From assembly GCF_018130165.1 (NCBI RefSeq), contig NZ_JAFCLZ010000006.1, forward strand, positions 62,001-126,000: a stretch of DNA of 64,000 nucleotides, given 5' to 3'. The DNA comes from Bradyrhizobium sp. JYMT SZCCT0180. Its GTDB lineage: Bacteria > Pseudomonadota > Alphaproteobacteria > Rhizobiales > Xanthobacteraceae. The notes under the pieces are model-generated. The model had not been told where the DNA came from. It did not search any database and was given only the letters and a program-made list of their open reading frames with translations. The position numbers and the translations under genes are program-made. This document shows, one piece after another, positions 1 to 8,881 of the stretch (within the stretch, counting starts at the first letter, position 1; every line of letters starts with the position of its first letter).

Positions 1-49
1 CTATGCCGCCGCCGGCGACGATGATCTTGGGTTTTCCGGCATTTCTCAC
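1..49 (-). CDS. N-terminus of an FAD-dependent oxidoreductase/monooxygenase (runs off the left edge)
   Basis: Only the first 16 codons are in the window. Read leftward from a GTG at 49-47, they give VRNAGKPKIIVAGGGI, the beta-strand and glycine-rich start (GxGxxG type) of a Rossmann FAD-binding fold. An AAGG-type ribosome site lies about nine bases upstream. It follows the Bug receptor gene on the same strand, the same pairing of flavoprotein and Bug receptor seen again at 2.2-10.6 kb and 23.4-25.7 kb. The substrate cannot be judged. Calling it a monooxygenase is inference from this recurrent pairing; the nucleotide-binding start itself is plain. Confidence 0.55.
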   Translation of the reverse strand, partial: MRNAGKPKIIVAGGGI

Positions 50-157
50 AGCTTGCTACCTTTTTATATGGATGCCTTTGCGCCAGAGCAGTCGTTCTCC
101 TGAGGCGACTTTGCCTCAAAGCCTACGCGAGAAAGCCTTGGTGGATCTCGTTCAAAG

Positions 158-1144
158 CTATTCCGAAGTGATCTGGGCATCCTTCACGACCTTGGCCCAG
201 CGCAGGCGATCTTTGGCGATCAACTCTGCCAATCGTTCAGGCGGACCGCCTTGAGCGATCAAGCCTTGTCGGTCGAGCACTTCGCGTACGCCCGGTTGGG
301 CCAGTATCTCATTGAAAACCGCATTATAGCGGTCAACGATCGCCTTCGGTGTACCGGCCGGGGCCAGCACCCCATACCACAAATCGACGTCGAAATCGGT
401 GACGCCAAGTTCGGCAAGCGTCGGCACCTGCGCCGCACGCTGCGCCCGAGCCTGGCTGCCGACGGCGAGGATGCGAATTTGCCCCGCTTCCGCGAGAGGA
501 AGCGCGGTATGGATCGGTATGAACATCGCCGAGACGTGTCCGCCCGCGAGGTCTTTCACGGCGCCGGCGGAGCCGGGGTACGGAATGTGTGTCAGGTTGA
601 TCTTCGCCGTCAGCTTCAACAACTCCATGGCGAGATGTTGTGGTGTGCCTCGGCCGGGGGAAGCATAATTGATTTCCCCCGGCTTGCTGCGAGCAAGTGC
701 GATTAGTTCCGGGAACGTGGCGACGTTGAGCGAAGGATGAACAACGAGCGCAAGTACGCCGGTCGCGATCTCCGCGATCGGTTCAAAACTCTTCTCGGGG
801 TCGTAGGGGATCGAGCGATAGAGGCTTGCATTCATCACGAAAGTATTGACGGTGACCAGAAGGGTGTGGCCGTCGGGAGCTGCGCGTGCGGCTGCATCTG
901 TGCCAATGTTGCCACTTGCACCCGGCTTGTTCTCGACGATGACGGGTTGATTCCATCGCTGCCGCAATTCTTCACTGAGAATGCGCGCGAGCAGATCGGG
1001 ACCTGTGCCTGGCGAGAACGGAACGTTGACCCGGATTGTTTGTTGCGACTGCCCATGCGCCACGTTTAGCGGGGCCAGGGCCGTGACCAGAATTCCCAGG
1101 ATTGTGCGGCGTGAAGGCGTCCAGCCTGCAGAATAGATCGTCAC
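158..1144 (-). CDS. Bug-family (TctC-like) tripartite tricarboxylate transporter substrate-binding protein
   Basis: A secreted periplasmic receptor that captures a small organic acid or related solute. The N-terminus (SRRTILGILVTALAPLNVAHG) is a signal peptide. It is followed by the Bug hallmarks: VNVPFSPGTGPDLLARILSE, then VIVENKPGASGNIG with PDGHTLL, and a C-terminal LAPAGTPKAIVDRYN segment. From the GTG at 1144 it is 328 residues, normal for the family; that start has a GGGGAA site, whereas an ATG at 1183 abuts an inverted repeat and is less likely. No TctA or TctB membrane partner is nearby. A 19-bp operator-like site lies upstream at 1186-1204, and the divergent IclR gene probably controls it. 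The ligand is unknown. Confidence 0.9.
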   Translation of the reverse strand: MTIYSAGWTPSRRTILGILVTALAPLNVAHGQSQQTIRVNVPFSPGTGPDLLARILSEELRQRWNQPVIVENKPGASGNIGTDAAARAAPDGHTLLVTVNTFVMNASLYRSIPYDPEKSFEPIAEIATGVLALVVHPSLNVATFPELIALARSKPGEINYASPGRGTPQHLAMELLKLTAKINLTHIPYPGSAGAVKDLAGGHVSAMFIPIHTALPLAEAGQIRILAVGSQARAQRAAQVPTLAELGVTDFDVDLWYGVLAPAGTPKAIVDRYNAVFNEILAQPGVREVLDRQGLIAQGGPPERLAELIAKDRLRWAKVVKDAQITSE

Positions 1145-1185
1145 GATGTTTCCCCATCCACGCCAACGGGCGGCCTCTGGCATAA

Positions 1186-1204
1186 AATCTCTTATTATGA
1201 GATT
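1186..1204. promoter_or_regulatory. Candidate IclR operator, copy A
   Basis: AATCTCTTATTATGAGATT: six-base arms AATCTC and GAGATT around seven bases. It lies between the leftward Bug gene and the rightward iclR. It matches, over the same 19-bp length, the site at 2103-2121 in the next promoter (AATCT, ATT and TGAGATT shared). Binding by the adjacent IclR protein is inferred. Confidence 0.55.
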
Positions 1205-1308
1205 ATGAACCGATAATCTGCCAGTTCAAGCTTGATTCCGCCAAACCGGAAAAAGTATCTGATGTGAGCGGAGCAAAGCGCGGCGGGCCGCTGGCCTAAA
1301 TTGGAGCG

Positions 1309-2097
1309 ATGTCAGACCATGCGGCCCGAGGCATGAAGCCAACGAACAGTCTGGAACGGGTACTGGCGGTTCTTGAGGTGTTTTCCGAGGAACGGCTGGA
1401 ATGGATGCCCGAGGATCTGATGCGCGAGCTCGGCTATAGCCGGCCGACGCTGTACCGCTATCTGAAGATCCTGAAGGACGCCGGCTTCCTGATGTCGAGC
1501 CGCAACTCCGGGGTCACGCTGGGGCCCAAGGTCGTCGAGATGGACTACCTGACGCGCCGCTCCGACGCGCTGGTGCTGCACGGTGTGGCCCATCTGAAAG
1601 AACTGACTGCGGCTTATTCCTGCACCGCCATGGTTTTACGCTGGTACGGCAACAAGATTCTGTGCGTGGTCTCTGAATCTTCCGCCAAAAACCCGATCAG
1701 CTCCTATCCCCGCGGACGACCGATGCCGCTCGGGCGCGGCGCGATCGCACGCTCAATCATGGCGTTTCTGCCGCGACCGCAGCTGCTGCCGCTGGTCGAG
1801 CGCAACCTCGCCGACCTACGCTCGGTCGGCCTCGGCGACGACGCCGAGGACGTCCTGAAAAGCCTGAAGAAGGTTCGCAAAGCCGGATTTTCCGTCGCCT
1901 ATGGCGAGGTCACGCCCGGCGCGGTCGGCATCGCCGCGCCGATCTTCGACGACCGCCGTTATCCGATCGCCAGCGTCTGCGTCACCATTTCCGGCAGCCT
2001 GGTGACCGGCGCCTTGATCGATCAGATCGGTGCCGAGGTCCGCCGCGTGGCGCTCCAGATCTCGGCCGATCAGGCCCCGGCACAGCCAAAAAACTAG
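1309..2097 (+). CDS. IclR-family transcriptional regulator
   Basis: A 262-residue DNA-binding regulator. Residues about 12-70 form the N-terminal winged helix-turn-helix (NSLERVLAVLEVFSEE, then YSRPTLYRYLKILKDAG). The remainder is the IclR effector-binding domain, with the usual SYPRGRPMPLGRGAIARSI and GEVTPGAVGIAAPIFD signatures. It lies between two catabolic units, a Bug plus flavoprotein unit to the left and a monooxygenase, ThDP enzyme and Bug unit to the right. The same 19-bp inverted repeat occurs in both promoters, so it probably regulates both and possibly itself. The inducer is not predictable; such regulators often answer to aromatic acids. Confidence 0.9.
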   Translation: MSDHAARGMKPTNSLERVLAVLEVFSEERLEWMPEDLMRELGYSRPTLYRYLKILKDAGFLMSSRNSGVTLGPKVVEMDYLTRRSDALVLHGVAHLKELTAAYSCTAMVLRWYGNKILCVVSESSAKNPISSYPRGRPMPLGRGAIARSIMAFLPRPQLLPLVERNLADLRSVGLGDDAEDVLKSLKKVRKAGFSVAYGEVTPGAVGIAAPIFDDRRYPIASVCVTISGSLVTGALIDQIGAEVRRVALQISADQAPAQPKN

Positions 2098-2102
2098 ACC
2101 AT

Positions 2103-2121
2103 AATCTTATATTGTGAGATT
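2103..2121. promoter_or_regulatory. Candidate IclR operator, copy B
   Basis: AATCTTATATTGTGAGATT. The inverted repeat extends to 2101-2123, with seven-base arms ATAATCT and AGATTAT. It lies 92 bp upstream of the flavin monooxygenase start and just after the iclR stop. It pairs with copy A at 1186-1204. Confidence 0.55.
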
Positions 2122-2212
2122 ATCCTTGACTTGGCGACAGTCCTGTTCTCATTTTGCACGCCCGCCTCGCGCTCGGCGGGTAAAGAATTCACGCCAATAG
2201 CAAGAAGCCAGG

Positions 2213-3814
2213 ATGAACAAGCCCGCCGCCGTCACAACGCAAGTCGTCATTGTCGGCGGCGGGCCCGTTGGTCTTGGTCTTGCGATCGAACTCGGCCAGC
2301 GCGGCGTAAGGTGCATTCTGGTCGAGCGCTATAGCAGTCCGCAGCAGATCCCGAAGGGACAGAACCTGACCCAGCGCACGCTGGAGCACTTCTACTTCTG
2401 GGGCGCGGAGCCGGAACTTCGTGCTGCGCGGACCATACCGCGCGACTACGGCATCGGCGGCATGACCTCCTACGGCACGCTGCTGAGCGGTTACAAATAT
2501 GATTGGCTGCAGCGCGAGTTGGTGCGGCCCTATTACTTCACCGACAACGAACGGCTGCCGCAATATGCCACCGAAGAGGTGTTGCGGCATCGCCTGAGCC
2601 AGCTGCAAAGCGTCGAGACACTCTTCGGCTGGAGCGCCGCCGGCATCGAGCAGGACACAGATGGCGTGCGGGTGACGATAACCGAGCGCAGCAGCGATCG
2701 TCGTCGCACGTTGCAGGCAGACTATGTGGTCGGCTGTGACGGCAGTCGCTCTTTGGTACGCGACGCGGCAGGCATCACCCAGACCCTGTCCGACCACGAC
2801 CGGCTGATGGTGCTGCTGGTATTCCGTTCGACCGGCCTGCACAGGCTGCTCGAACGCTTCCCCAACAAGTCATTCTACAATGTGCTGCATCCCGATCTGA
2901 AGGGCTATTGGCAATTCTTCGGGCGCGTCGACCTTGGCACCACCTGGTTCTTCCATGCGCCGGTGCCTCTCGGCACCACCAGGGACAATTTCGATTTCCG
3001 CCGCTATCTGTATTCAGCGGTCGGTGAGGAATTCGACGTCGAGTTCGAACACACCGGCTTTTGGGATCTGCGCGTCGCAATATCAGATCAGTATCGCATC
3101 GGGCGCGTCTTTATCGCCGGCGACGCCGCGCATGGCCATCCGCCCTATGGCGGCTACGGCATTAACACCGGTTTGGAAGACGCCGCCAATCTCGGCTGGA
3201 AGCTTGCCGCAGCACTGCAGGGCTGGGCCGGAGCAGATCTGCTGGATACCTACGGCGAGGAACGGCGGCCGGTGTTCGTGTCGACCGCACGGGACTTCAT
3301 CGAAAAGGCGATCCAGAGCGACAAGGATTTCCTGGCCAAGTTCGACCCCGCGATCGATAGGGATGCATTCGAAGCCGAATGGCAGGCGCGCTCATCCGGT
3401 GCGCGTTCCGAGGTCAGTTCGTTCGAGCCGAACTACGAGGGATCGTCGATCGTCGCAGGTCCGCCCGGCGCCAGCTGCAGCGCGATCGGCTCGCATGAAT
3501 TCGCAGCCCGGGCCGGACATCACCTGGCGCCGCGCCAGCTCGGGTCGGGCCGCAACGTCTTCGAGGAGCTGGGCGCCGGTTTTACGCTGCTCGATTTCGG
3601 CGCGCCGGACGTCGCTGTCGCTGAAATCCAGCGCGCCGCCGAGGCCAGCGGAGTGCCGCTCAAGCTGATCAGGGACGCCAGCGCGGAAGGCCGGGAATTC
3701 TACCAGGCGACGCTGGTCCTGGTCCGGCCCGATCAATTCATTGCCTGGACATCGGACGGTGAGGTGACGGACGCCGCCAGTATTGTCCGCCGCATGATCG
3801 GCGGCCACCCCTGA
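2213..3814 (+). CDS. FAD-dependent aromatic monooxygenase (group A, PheA/TfdB-like)
   Basis: Predicted NAD(P)H-dependent flavoprotein that hydroxylates an aromatic or related ring. Visible motifs: the dinucleotide-binding VVIVGGGPVGLGLAIELG near the N-terminus, the DG motif (VVGCDGSRSLVRDAAG) in the middle, and the FAD-ribityl GD motif (RVFIAGDAAHGHPPYGGYGI) followed by LEDAANLGWKLAAALQGW. At 533 residues it includes the C-terminal thioredoxin-like domain usual for this group. It is the first gene of a rightward unit with the ThDP enzyme 76 bp downstream and two Bug genes beyond. The substrate is unknown; a ring cleaved or decarboxylated further by the ThDP enzyme would fit, but that is inference. 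Confidence 0.9.
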   Translation: MNKPAAVTTQVVIVGGGPVGLGLAIELGQRGVRCILVERYSSPQQIPKGQNLTQRTLEHFYFWGAEPELRAARTIPRDYGIGGMTSYGTLLSGYKYDWLQRELVRPYYFTDNERLPQYATEEVLRHRLSQLQSVETLFGWSAAGIEQDTDGVRVTITERSSDRRRTLQADYVVGCDGSRSLVRDAAGITQTLSDHDRLMVLLVFRSTGLHRLLERFPNKSFYNVLHPDLKGYWQFFGRVDLGTTWFFHAPVPLGTTRDNFDFRRYLYSAVGEEFDVEFEHTGFWDLRVAISDQYRIGRVFIAGDAAHGHPPYGGYGINTGLEDAANLGWKLAAALQGWAGADLLDTYGEERRPVFVSTARDFIEKAIQSDKDFLAKFDPAIDRDAFEAEWQARSSGARSEVSSFEPNYEGSSIVAGPPGASCSAIGSHEFAARAGHHLAPRQLGSGRNVFEELGAGFTLLDFGAPDVAVAEIQRAAEASGVPLKLIRDASAEGREFYQATLVLVRPDQFIAWTSDGEVTDAASIVRRMIGGHP

Positions 3815-3890
3815 CGCCTGCGCCAGCTCCGTCGTCAAACAAGAAAACAAAAAGCCGAAAGCCGGCAAGGAAACACAGGGAATCAAGGGT

Positions 3891-5624
3891 ATGAGCCGTC
3901 ACAGTGCCGCGCATTATTTCCTCGAAGGACTCGTCGACCTCGGCGTTGAGTATATCTTCGCCAACCTCGGCACCGACCATGTCTCGCTGATCGAGGAGAT
4001 CGCGCGATGGGACCGCGAAGGCCGCAAGCACCCCGAGATCATCCTCTGCCCGCATGAGATCGTCGCCGTTCATATGGCTGGAGGCTACGCACTGGCCACC
4101 GGCAAGGGTCAGGCGGTGTTCGTGCATGTCGATGCCGGAACTGCCAATGCCTGCATGGCCATTCAGAACCTGTTTCGTTACCGGCTGCCGGTGATGCTGT
4201 TCGCCGGGCGTGCGCCCTACACGCTGCATGGCGAATTGACCGGATCGCGCGACACCTATGTGCACTTCGTGCAGGATCCCTTCGACATCGCCAGCATCGT
4301 GCGGCCCTATGTCAAATGGGAATACTCGTTGCCGTCGGGTGTCGTCGTGAAGGAAGCGCTGGCCCGCGCCGGCGCCTTCATGCACAGCGATCCACCGGGG
4401 CCCGTCTACATGATGCTGCCGCGCGAGACGCTGGCCGAGGAATGGGACGAGGCGCAGATGCCGGCCTATCGCCCCGCGCGCTATGGCTGCGTGACGGTCG
4501 GCGGTATCGAGCAGGCCCGCGTCGAGGCCATCGCCACCCGGCTGATGGCGGCAGAAAATCCGATCGCACTGACGGCCTATCTCGGGCGTAATGCGGACGC
4601 AGTATCGGCGCTGGAACGCCTCGCGCTGGCCTGCGGCATCCGGATCGCGGAGTTCAACTCGATCGATCTCAACGTCTCGCAGGATTCGCCCTGCTTTGCC
4701 GGCTTCGATCCGATGCCTCTGCTGGAACAGGCCGACGTCGGGCTGCTGCTCGATACCGACGTGCCTTTTGTGCCGCAATACGCCAAGCGCATCGAAGCCA
4801 TCGACTGGATCCAGATCGACATCGATCCGCTGAAGTCGGATTTCCCGATGTGGGGATTCCCGACCGACATCAGGATTCAAGCCGATTGCGCGACTGTTCT
4901 GCGGCAGGTGCTCGAGGTGGTCGAGGCGCGCGCCGATGACCTCTATCGCAAGCGCGTCACCGAGCGCATCGCCGGCTGGAGCGCTACCCGCGATGCAGCG
5001 GCGAGGCGCCGCGCAACTGTGGCTGAGAACAAGGGCCTGCCCGGCGCACTCAGCGCCGCCTATCTGTTCGCAACCTTGAACCGTGCGTTGTCGCAGGACG
5101 ATATCGTCGTCAACGAAGCGATCCGCAATGCGCCGCTGGTGCAGGAGCAGATCCGGCGCACGCAGCCGCACAGCTATGTCGGCCTTGCCGGTGGAGGGCT
5201 CGGCTTTAGCGGCGGCATGGCGTTGGGGCTGAAGCTGGCGCAGCCGGAGCGCCGCATCGTGCAGATTATCGGCGACGGCGCGTTTCACTTCTCGTCGCCG
5301 GACTCGGTATTCGCGGTCGCCCAGCAATATCAAATTCCGATCCTGACGGTGGTGCTCGACAATGGCGGCTGGCAGGCGGTGAAATCATCGGTACAGCGCG
5401 TTTATCCGAAGGGCGTCGCCGCCCAGACCGGTTCGTTTCAATCGCAACTGCGCTCAGGCCGGCAGGGCGAGCAACGACGCTTCTCCGATATTGGCCGTGC
5501 CTTCGGCGCACATGGCGAATTCGTCAGCGAGCCGGATGAACTCGCCGCCGCGGTCGATCGCTGCCTCGCTGCCGTCGACGGTGGCATCTCCGCCGTCCTG
5601 CATGTCGAAATCACGCCGCTCTAG
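3891..5624 (+). CDS. Thiamine-diphosphate-dependent enzyme (acetolactate synthase / benzoylformate decarboxylase superfamily)
   Basis: A 577-residue three-domain ThDP enzyme acting on a 2-oxo acid or acyl donor. The N-terminal Pyr domain contains the cofactor-activating glutamate (CPHEIVAVHMAGGYALATGK, E56). A central domain follows, and the C-terminal PP domain has the metal/diphosphate motif that begins GDGAFHF and closes with DNGG about 30 residues later. It lacks any ALS small-subunit gene next to it and follows a flavin monooxygenase, so a catabolic carboligase or decarboxylase is more likely than branched-chain amino acid synthesis. The exact reaction cannot be read from the sequence. 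Confidence 0.85.
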   Translation: MSRHSAAHYFLEGLVDLGVEYIFANLGTDHVSLIEEIARWDREGRKHPEIILCPHEIVAVHMAGGYALATGKGQAVFVHVDAGTANACMAIQNLFRYRLPVMLFAGRAPYTLHGELTGSRDTYVHFVQDPFDIASIVRPYVKWEYSLPSGVVVKEALARAGAFMHSDPPGPVYMMLPRETLAEEWDEAQMPAYRPARYGCVTVGGIEQARVEAIATRLMAAENPIALTAYLGRNADAVSALERLALACGIRIAEFNSIDLNVSQDSPCFAGFDPMPLLEQADVGLLLDTDVPFVPQYAKRIEAIDWIQIDIDPLKSDFPMWGFPTDIRIQADCATVLRQVLEVVEARADDLYRKRVTERIAGWSATRDAAARRRATVAENKGLPGALSAAYLFATLNRALSQDDIVVNEAIRNAPLVQEQIRRTQPHSYVGLAGGGLGFSGGMALGLKLAQPERRIVQIIGDGAFHFSSPDSVFAVAQQYQIPILTVVLDNGGWQAVKSSVQRVYPKGVAAQTGSFQSQLRSGRQGEQRRFSDIGRAFGAHGEFVSEPDELAAAVDRCLAAVDGGISAVLHVEITPL

Positions 5625-5696
5625 CGGCAATCCAGGTTTGTTCGCCATGCACCAAATTGCGCATTTCATGCACTCTGTCTTGGAAGGATTGAAATC

Positions 5697-6668
5697 ATGA
5701 AAAACTTCCGCCGCGTAGCGCTTGCCGCCATCTGCTTAAGCTATTCCGGTTTCGCGCAAGCTGCCGACGAGGTGAAATATCCGACCCGCGCTATTCGCAT
5801 CGTCGTCGGCTTCACGGCGGGCGGCGGCAACGACATCATCGCCCGCATCGTCGGACAGAAACTGTCGGAAAATCTCGGCCAGCCGGTCGTCATTGAAAAC
5901 AAGCCCGGCGCGGGTGCGATCCTTGCCACCGAATACGTCGCGCGGTCTGCACCCGATGGCTATACGCTGCTGGTCGGTGCCAGCGGCGCCATGGTGATCA
6001 ACCCGGCAGTCTACGAGAAGCTGAGTTACGACACGATGCGGGATTTCACCCCGGTGTCCGAGCTTGGCTCGTTTCCACTGATCCTGATCGTCAACGCGGC
6101 GTCGCCGTTCAAGTCGTTGGCCGATCTCGTCACCTACGCCAAAGCGAATCCGGACAAGGCGAATTATTCGAGTTCCTCCGCCGCCTTCCAACTCGCGACC
6201 GAGCTATTCAAGCAGAAGACCGGCGCGCCGATGCAGATGATCCCCTACAAGGGCGCCAACGATTCCGTTACCGCTGTGATCTCCGGCGAGGTGACCGCGA
6301 CGATCGCCGATTCTGGACCGGTGACCAGCCAGGTCAATGGCGGCCTCGCCCGCGCGCTGGCAGTTGCCGCACCGAAGCGGATGGACGGCTTGCCCGATGT
6401 GCCAACGATGAAGGAAGCGGGCGCTGACGTCGAAGCGGTGTTGTGGAGCGGCATATTCGTGCCCGCCGCGACGCCACCCGACATTGTCAGGAAGCTGGAG
6501 GCCGAATTCGTCCGCATCGCGCGCTTGCCGGACGTAATTTCCCGCCTGCAGGCGCTCAACATCGAATCCGTCGGCAATTCGTCGGAGGAATTTTCTCGCA
6601 TCATCGCGACGGATCTCGAACGCTGGAGAGCGGTCGCCCGCGCCGGCAATATCAAGATAACCCAGTAG
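5697..6668 (+). CDS. Bug-family tripartite tricarboxylate transporter substrate-binding protein
   Basis: Periplasmic receptor of 323 residues. It has a classic Sec signal peptide (MKNFRRVALAAICLSYSGFA then QAA), the Bug first strand-loop IRIVVGFTAGGGNDIIARIV, the VVIENKPGAGA loop, a PDGYTLLVG segment and the C-terminal FVPAATPPDIVRKLE. An AAGGA-type ribosome site precedes the ATG. It is third in the rightward unit after the monooxygenase and ThDP enzyme and is followed by a second Bug gene after 85 bp. It is more divergent from its neighbour than the 6754 and 24766 genes are from each other, so the two tandem receptors probably bind different ligands. Confidence 0.92.
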   Translation: MKNFRRVALAAICLSYSGFAQAADEVKYPTRAIRIVVGFTAGGGNDIIARIVGQKLSENLGQPVVIENKPGAGAILATEYVARSAPDGYTLLVGASGAMVINPAVYEKLSYDTMRDFTPVSELGSFPLILIVNAASPFKSLADLVTYAKANPDKANYSSSSAAFQLATELFKQKTGAPMQMIPYKGANDSVTAVISGEVTATIADSGPVTSQVNGGLARALAVAAPKRMDGLPDVPTMKEAGADVEAVLWSGIFVPAATPPDIVRKLEAEFVRIARLPDVISRLQALNIESVGNSSEEFSRIIATDLERWRAVARAGNIKITQ

Positions 6669-6753
6669 ACCGTCATGTACGGGCTGCCGGCACAAGGACG
6701 ATCCAAATCGGTTGGCTGGCGTGCGGGCCTCATAACAGACATCGGGAGGGATC

Positions 6754-7725
6754 ATGAGAAGCGTATCAAGGGGAGTGATAGCGATCGTACTCGCATGCCA
6801 GTGGGCCGCGGCTGGGAATGGCATGGCTGCGAGCGCCTACCCCGAACGTGCGATCCGCCTCGTCGTCGGGTTTCCCGCCGGCGGAAGTTCCGATGCAATC
6901 GCACGCATCGTACAGCCGACCGTCGAACAGCAATTAGGGCAGACGCTGGTGATTGAAAATCGTCCGGGTGCAGGCGGCGTGATCGCCATCGGAATGGTCG
7001 CCAAGGCGCCGCCTGACGGTTATCTGATCGGACTAGGCGGCGCGGCGGGTCTCGGCGTCAGCCTCGGCGTCCAGGAGAACACGGGCTATGACCCGCGCAA
7101 GGACCTTGCGCCCGTTACCGGTCTCGCGTCAGTGCCTTTCATCCTCGCCGCTTCCAATTCGCTGCGGGGAAAGACGCTTCGCGACATCGTCGCCATGGCA
7201 AAGCAGCCAAACCAGCTTGCAATCGGTCACGGGGGCAACGGCACGTTGATGCACCTGACAACCGAGATGTTGAATCAGATGGCCGATACCAGGCTGGAAC
7301 TGGTGCCCTATCGCGGTATGGCTCCGGTAGTTACCGATCTGATCGGCGGTCATATGTCGCTCGGGGTGATCGATCCTCCATCGGCGATAGCGGCGATCGA
7401 GGGCGGTCTCATCACGCCTATCGCCGTCTCTTCGGCGCATCGATATCAACGTCTTCCAAATATTCCGACATTTGCCGAACAGGGGGTCCCGGGTTTTGAA
7501 GCTACAGGCTGGTTCGGCATCGTGGCGCCGGCCGGAACTCCAGCCGATGCAATCGCGAGAATCAACGCGGCGTTTGTGAAAGCGCTGAAGGATCCGGCAA
7601 TCGTCGAGCGAATCCGCGCGCTGGGCTCTGATCCGTTGCCAATGGCGCCGGATGAATTTGCACGATTTATCGAGAACGAGGTGCAGAAATGGGGAACGGT
7701 CGTCGCAAAGGCGGGGAAGAAATAG
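6754..7725 (+). CDS. Bug-family substrate-binding protein (GHGGN subgroup)
   Basis: Secreted receptor of 323 residues; a GGGAGGG ribosome site precedes the ATG. Bug motifs are IRLVVGFPAGGSSDAIARIV, VIENRPGAGGVIAIGMVAK and WFGIVAPAGTPADAIARIN. The middle carries IGHGGNGTLMHLTTEMLNQ, shared almost word for word with the receptor at 24766-25746 and partly with that at 7840-8820. These three therefore form a close local paralogue group, probably with related ligands. It ends the rightward unit and converges on the next Bug gene. No cognate membrane components are present. Confidence 0.92.
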   Translation: MRSVSRGVIAIVLACQWAAAGNGMAASAYPERAIRLVVGFPAGGSSDAIARIVQPTVEQQLGQTLVIENRPGAGGVIAIGMVAKAPPDGYLIGLGGAAGLGVSLGVQENTGYDPRKDLAPVTGLASVPFILAASNSLRGKTLRDIVAMAKQPNQLAIGHGGNGTLMHLTTEMLNQMADTRLELVPYRGMAPVVTDLIGGHMSLGVIDPPSAIAAIEGGLITPIAVSSAHRYQRLPNIPTFAEQGVPGFEATGWFGIVAPAGTPADAIARINAAFVKALKDPAIVERIRALGSDPLPMAPDEFARFIENEVQKWGTVVAKAGKK

Positions 7726-7839
7726 ATATGGCTTGAGGCGCCATTGCACACATTACGTTCGGGATAGCCCAGCAGACGCTGGCCAAATGATGCCTGCCGG
7801 GGACCGCGATCGAGCAGGACCTTCCTGGGCTCGTTGCTG

Positions 7840-8820
7840 CTAGTTGGCCTTGATTCCAGCCTCGCTGACGAGCTTGCCCCATTTTGCGCTTTCGCTTTGA
7901 ATGAAGCGTGCAAATTGCTCTGGCGACGTTGGCGCGGGCTCGGCGCCAAGAGACTGGATCTTCTCGATAACCGACGGATCCTTTAACGCTTTCACGAACG
8001 CCTCGTTCAGCCTGGCCACGATGTCCGCAGGTGTGCCAGCTGGCGCGACCAGTCCGAACCAACCGACGGCTTCGAAGCCGGCAATGCCACCCTCGACAAG
8101 CGTCGGCACACCGGACAACGACGGAATACGTCGCGCGGACGAAACACCGATCGCGTTGAGCTTGCCTTCGAGGATAAGCTGCCGGGACGCCGGGATGTCG
8201 AGTACCGCAAAGGGTACGTGCCCCGCCAGCACATCGACCGTTGCCGGCGCGGTCCCGCGATACGGCACGAGTCCCATCCGAACGCCGGCCTTCTGCGCGA
8301 ACAAGGCCGCGGTTAGATGCATTGCGGTCGAGTTGCCGCCGTGACCAATCGACAACTCGCCCGGCTTCGCACTGGCGAGCGCGATCGTCTCCGCCACCGT
8401 GCGCGCGGGCACCTTCTCCGAGGCCACCAGCACGAAGGGGATCTCGGCGAGCAGGGTAACAGGAACAAGGTCTTTCGGATCGAAAGGCATCGTCGGGCCA
8501 AGGTGCGGATTCACCGTCAGCGCGCCGGCCGGCGCCACGCCGAGTGTGTAGCCATCCGGCTTGGCTTGAGCGACCGCAGTCATGCCGATGTTGCCCCCGG
8601 CCCCGGCACGGTTCTCGATGACGAGGCCCTGCTTGAGGTCGGCCGAAACCAGCGGTTCGAGCGCGCGGATGACGATATCGGCGCTGCCACCGGGCGGGAA
8701 CGTCACGATGATCTTGATCAGTTGCTCCGGGTAGGCCGCATGGCCGGCCTGCGACGGCAGGACTGCTAGCGCCGCGCCGGCCAGCGCGGCCAGGATACGA
8801 TTCTTTCCGCTGTGAAACAT
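7840..8820 (-). CDS. Bug-family substrate-binding protein (GHGGN subgroup)
   Basis: Receptor of 326 residues with a signal peptide (ILAALAGAALAVLPSQAGHA) and Bug signatures IKIIVTFPPGGSADIVIRAL, VIENRAGAGGNIGMTAVAQ and GLVAPAGTPADIVARLNEAF. The middle IGHGGNSTAMHLTAALFAQ relates it to the receptors at 6754 and 24766. A GGGGACG ribosome site precedes the ATG at 8820. It lies 61 bp downstream of a flavin monooxygenase on the same strand, so the two are probably cotranscribed under the divergent LysR gene at 10677. Ligand unknown, plausibly the monooxygenase substrate or a precursor. Confidence 0.92.
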   Translation of the reverse strand: MFHSGKNRILAALAGAALAVLPSQAGHAAYPEQLIKIIVTFPPGGSADIVIRALEPLVSADLKQGLVIENRAGAGGNIGMTAVAQAKPDGYTLGVAPAGALTVNPHLGPTMPFDPKDLVPVTLLAEIPFVLVASEKVPARTVAETIALASAKPGELSIGHGGNSTAMHLTAALFAQKAGVRMGLVPYRGTAPATVDVLAGHVPFAVLDIPASRQLILEGKLNAIGVSSARRIPSLSGVPTLVEGGIAGFEAVGWFGLVAPAGTPADIVARLNEAFVKALKDPSVIEKIQSLGAEPAPTSPEQFARFIQSESAKWGKLVSEAGIKAN

Positions 8821-8881
8821 GTTTCGTCCCCAAGCTGTTCTTCCAGCAGCAAACTTCCGATCGCTGCGATCGGCGCCGCAG

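Noticed and set aside
3738-5333. 531-codon open frame on the minus strand
   Set aside because: It is antisense to the ThDP enzyme and has arginine/histidine-rich composition with no motif; high-GC coding DNA often leaves such frames.
7667-8833. 388-codon open frame on the minus strand
   Set aside because: It overlaps the Bug gene at 7840-8820 in another frame; the Bug frame has a signal peptide and family motifs, this one has none.
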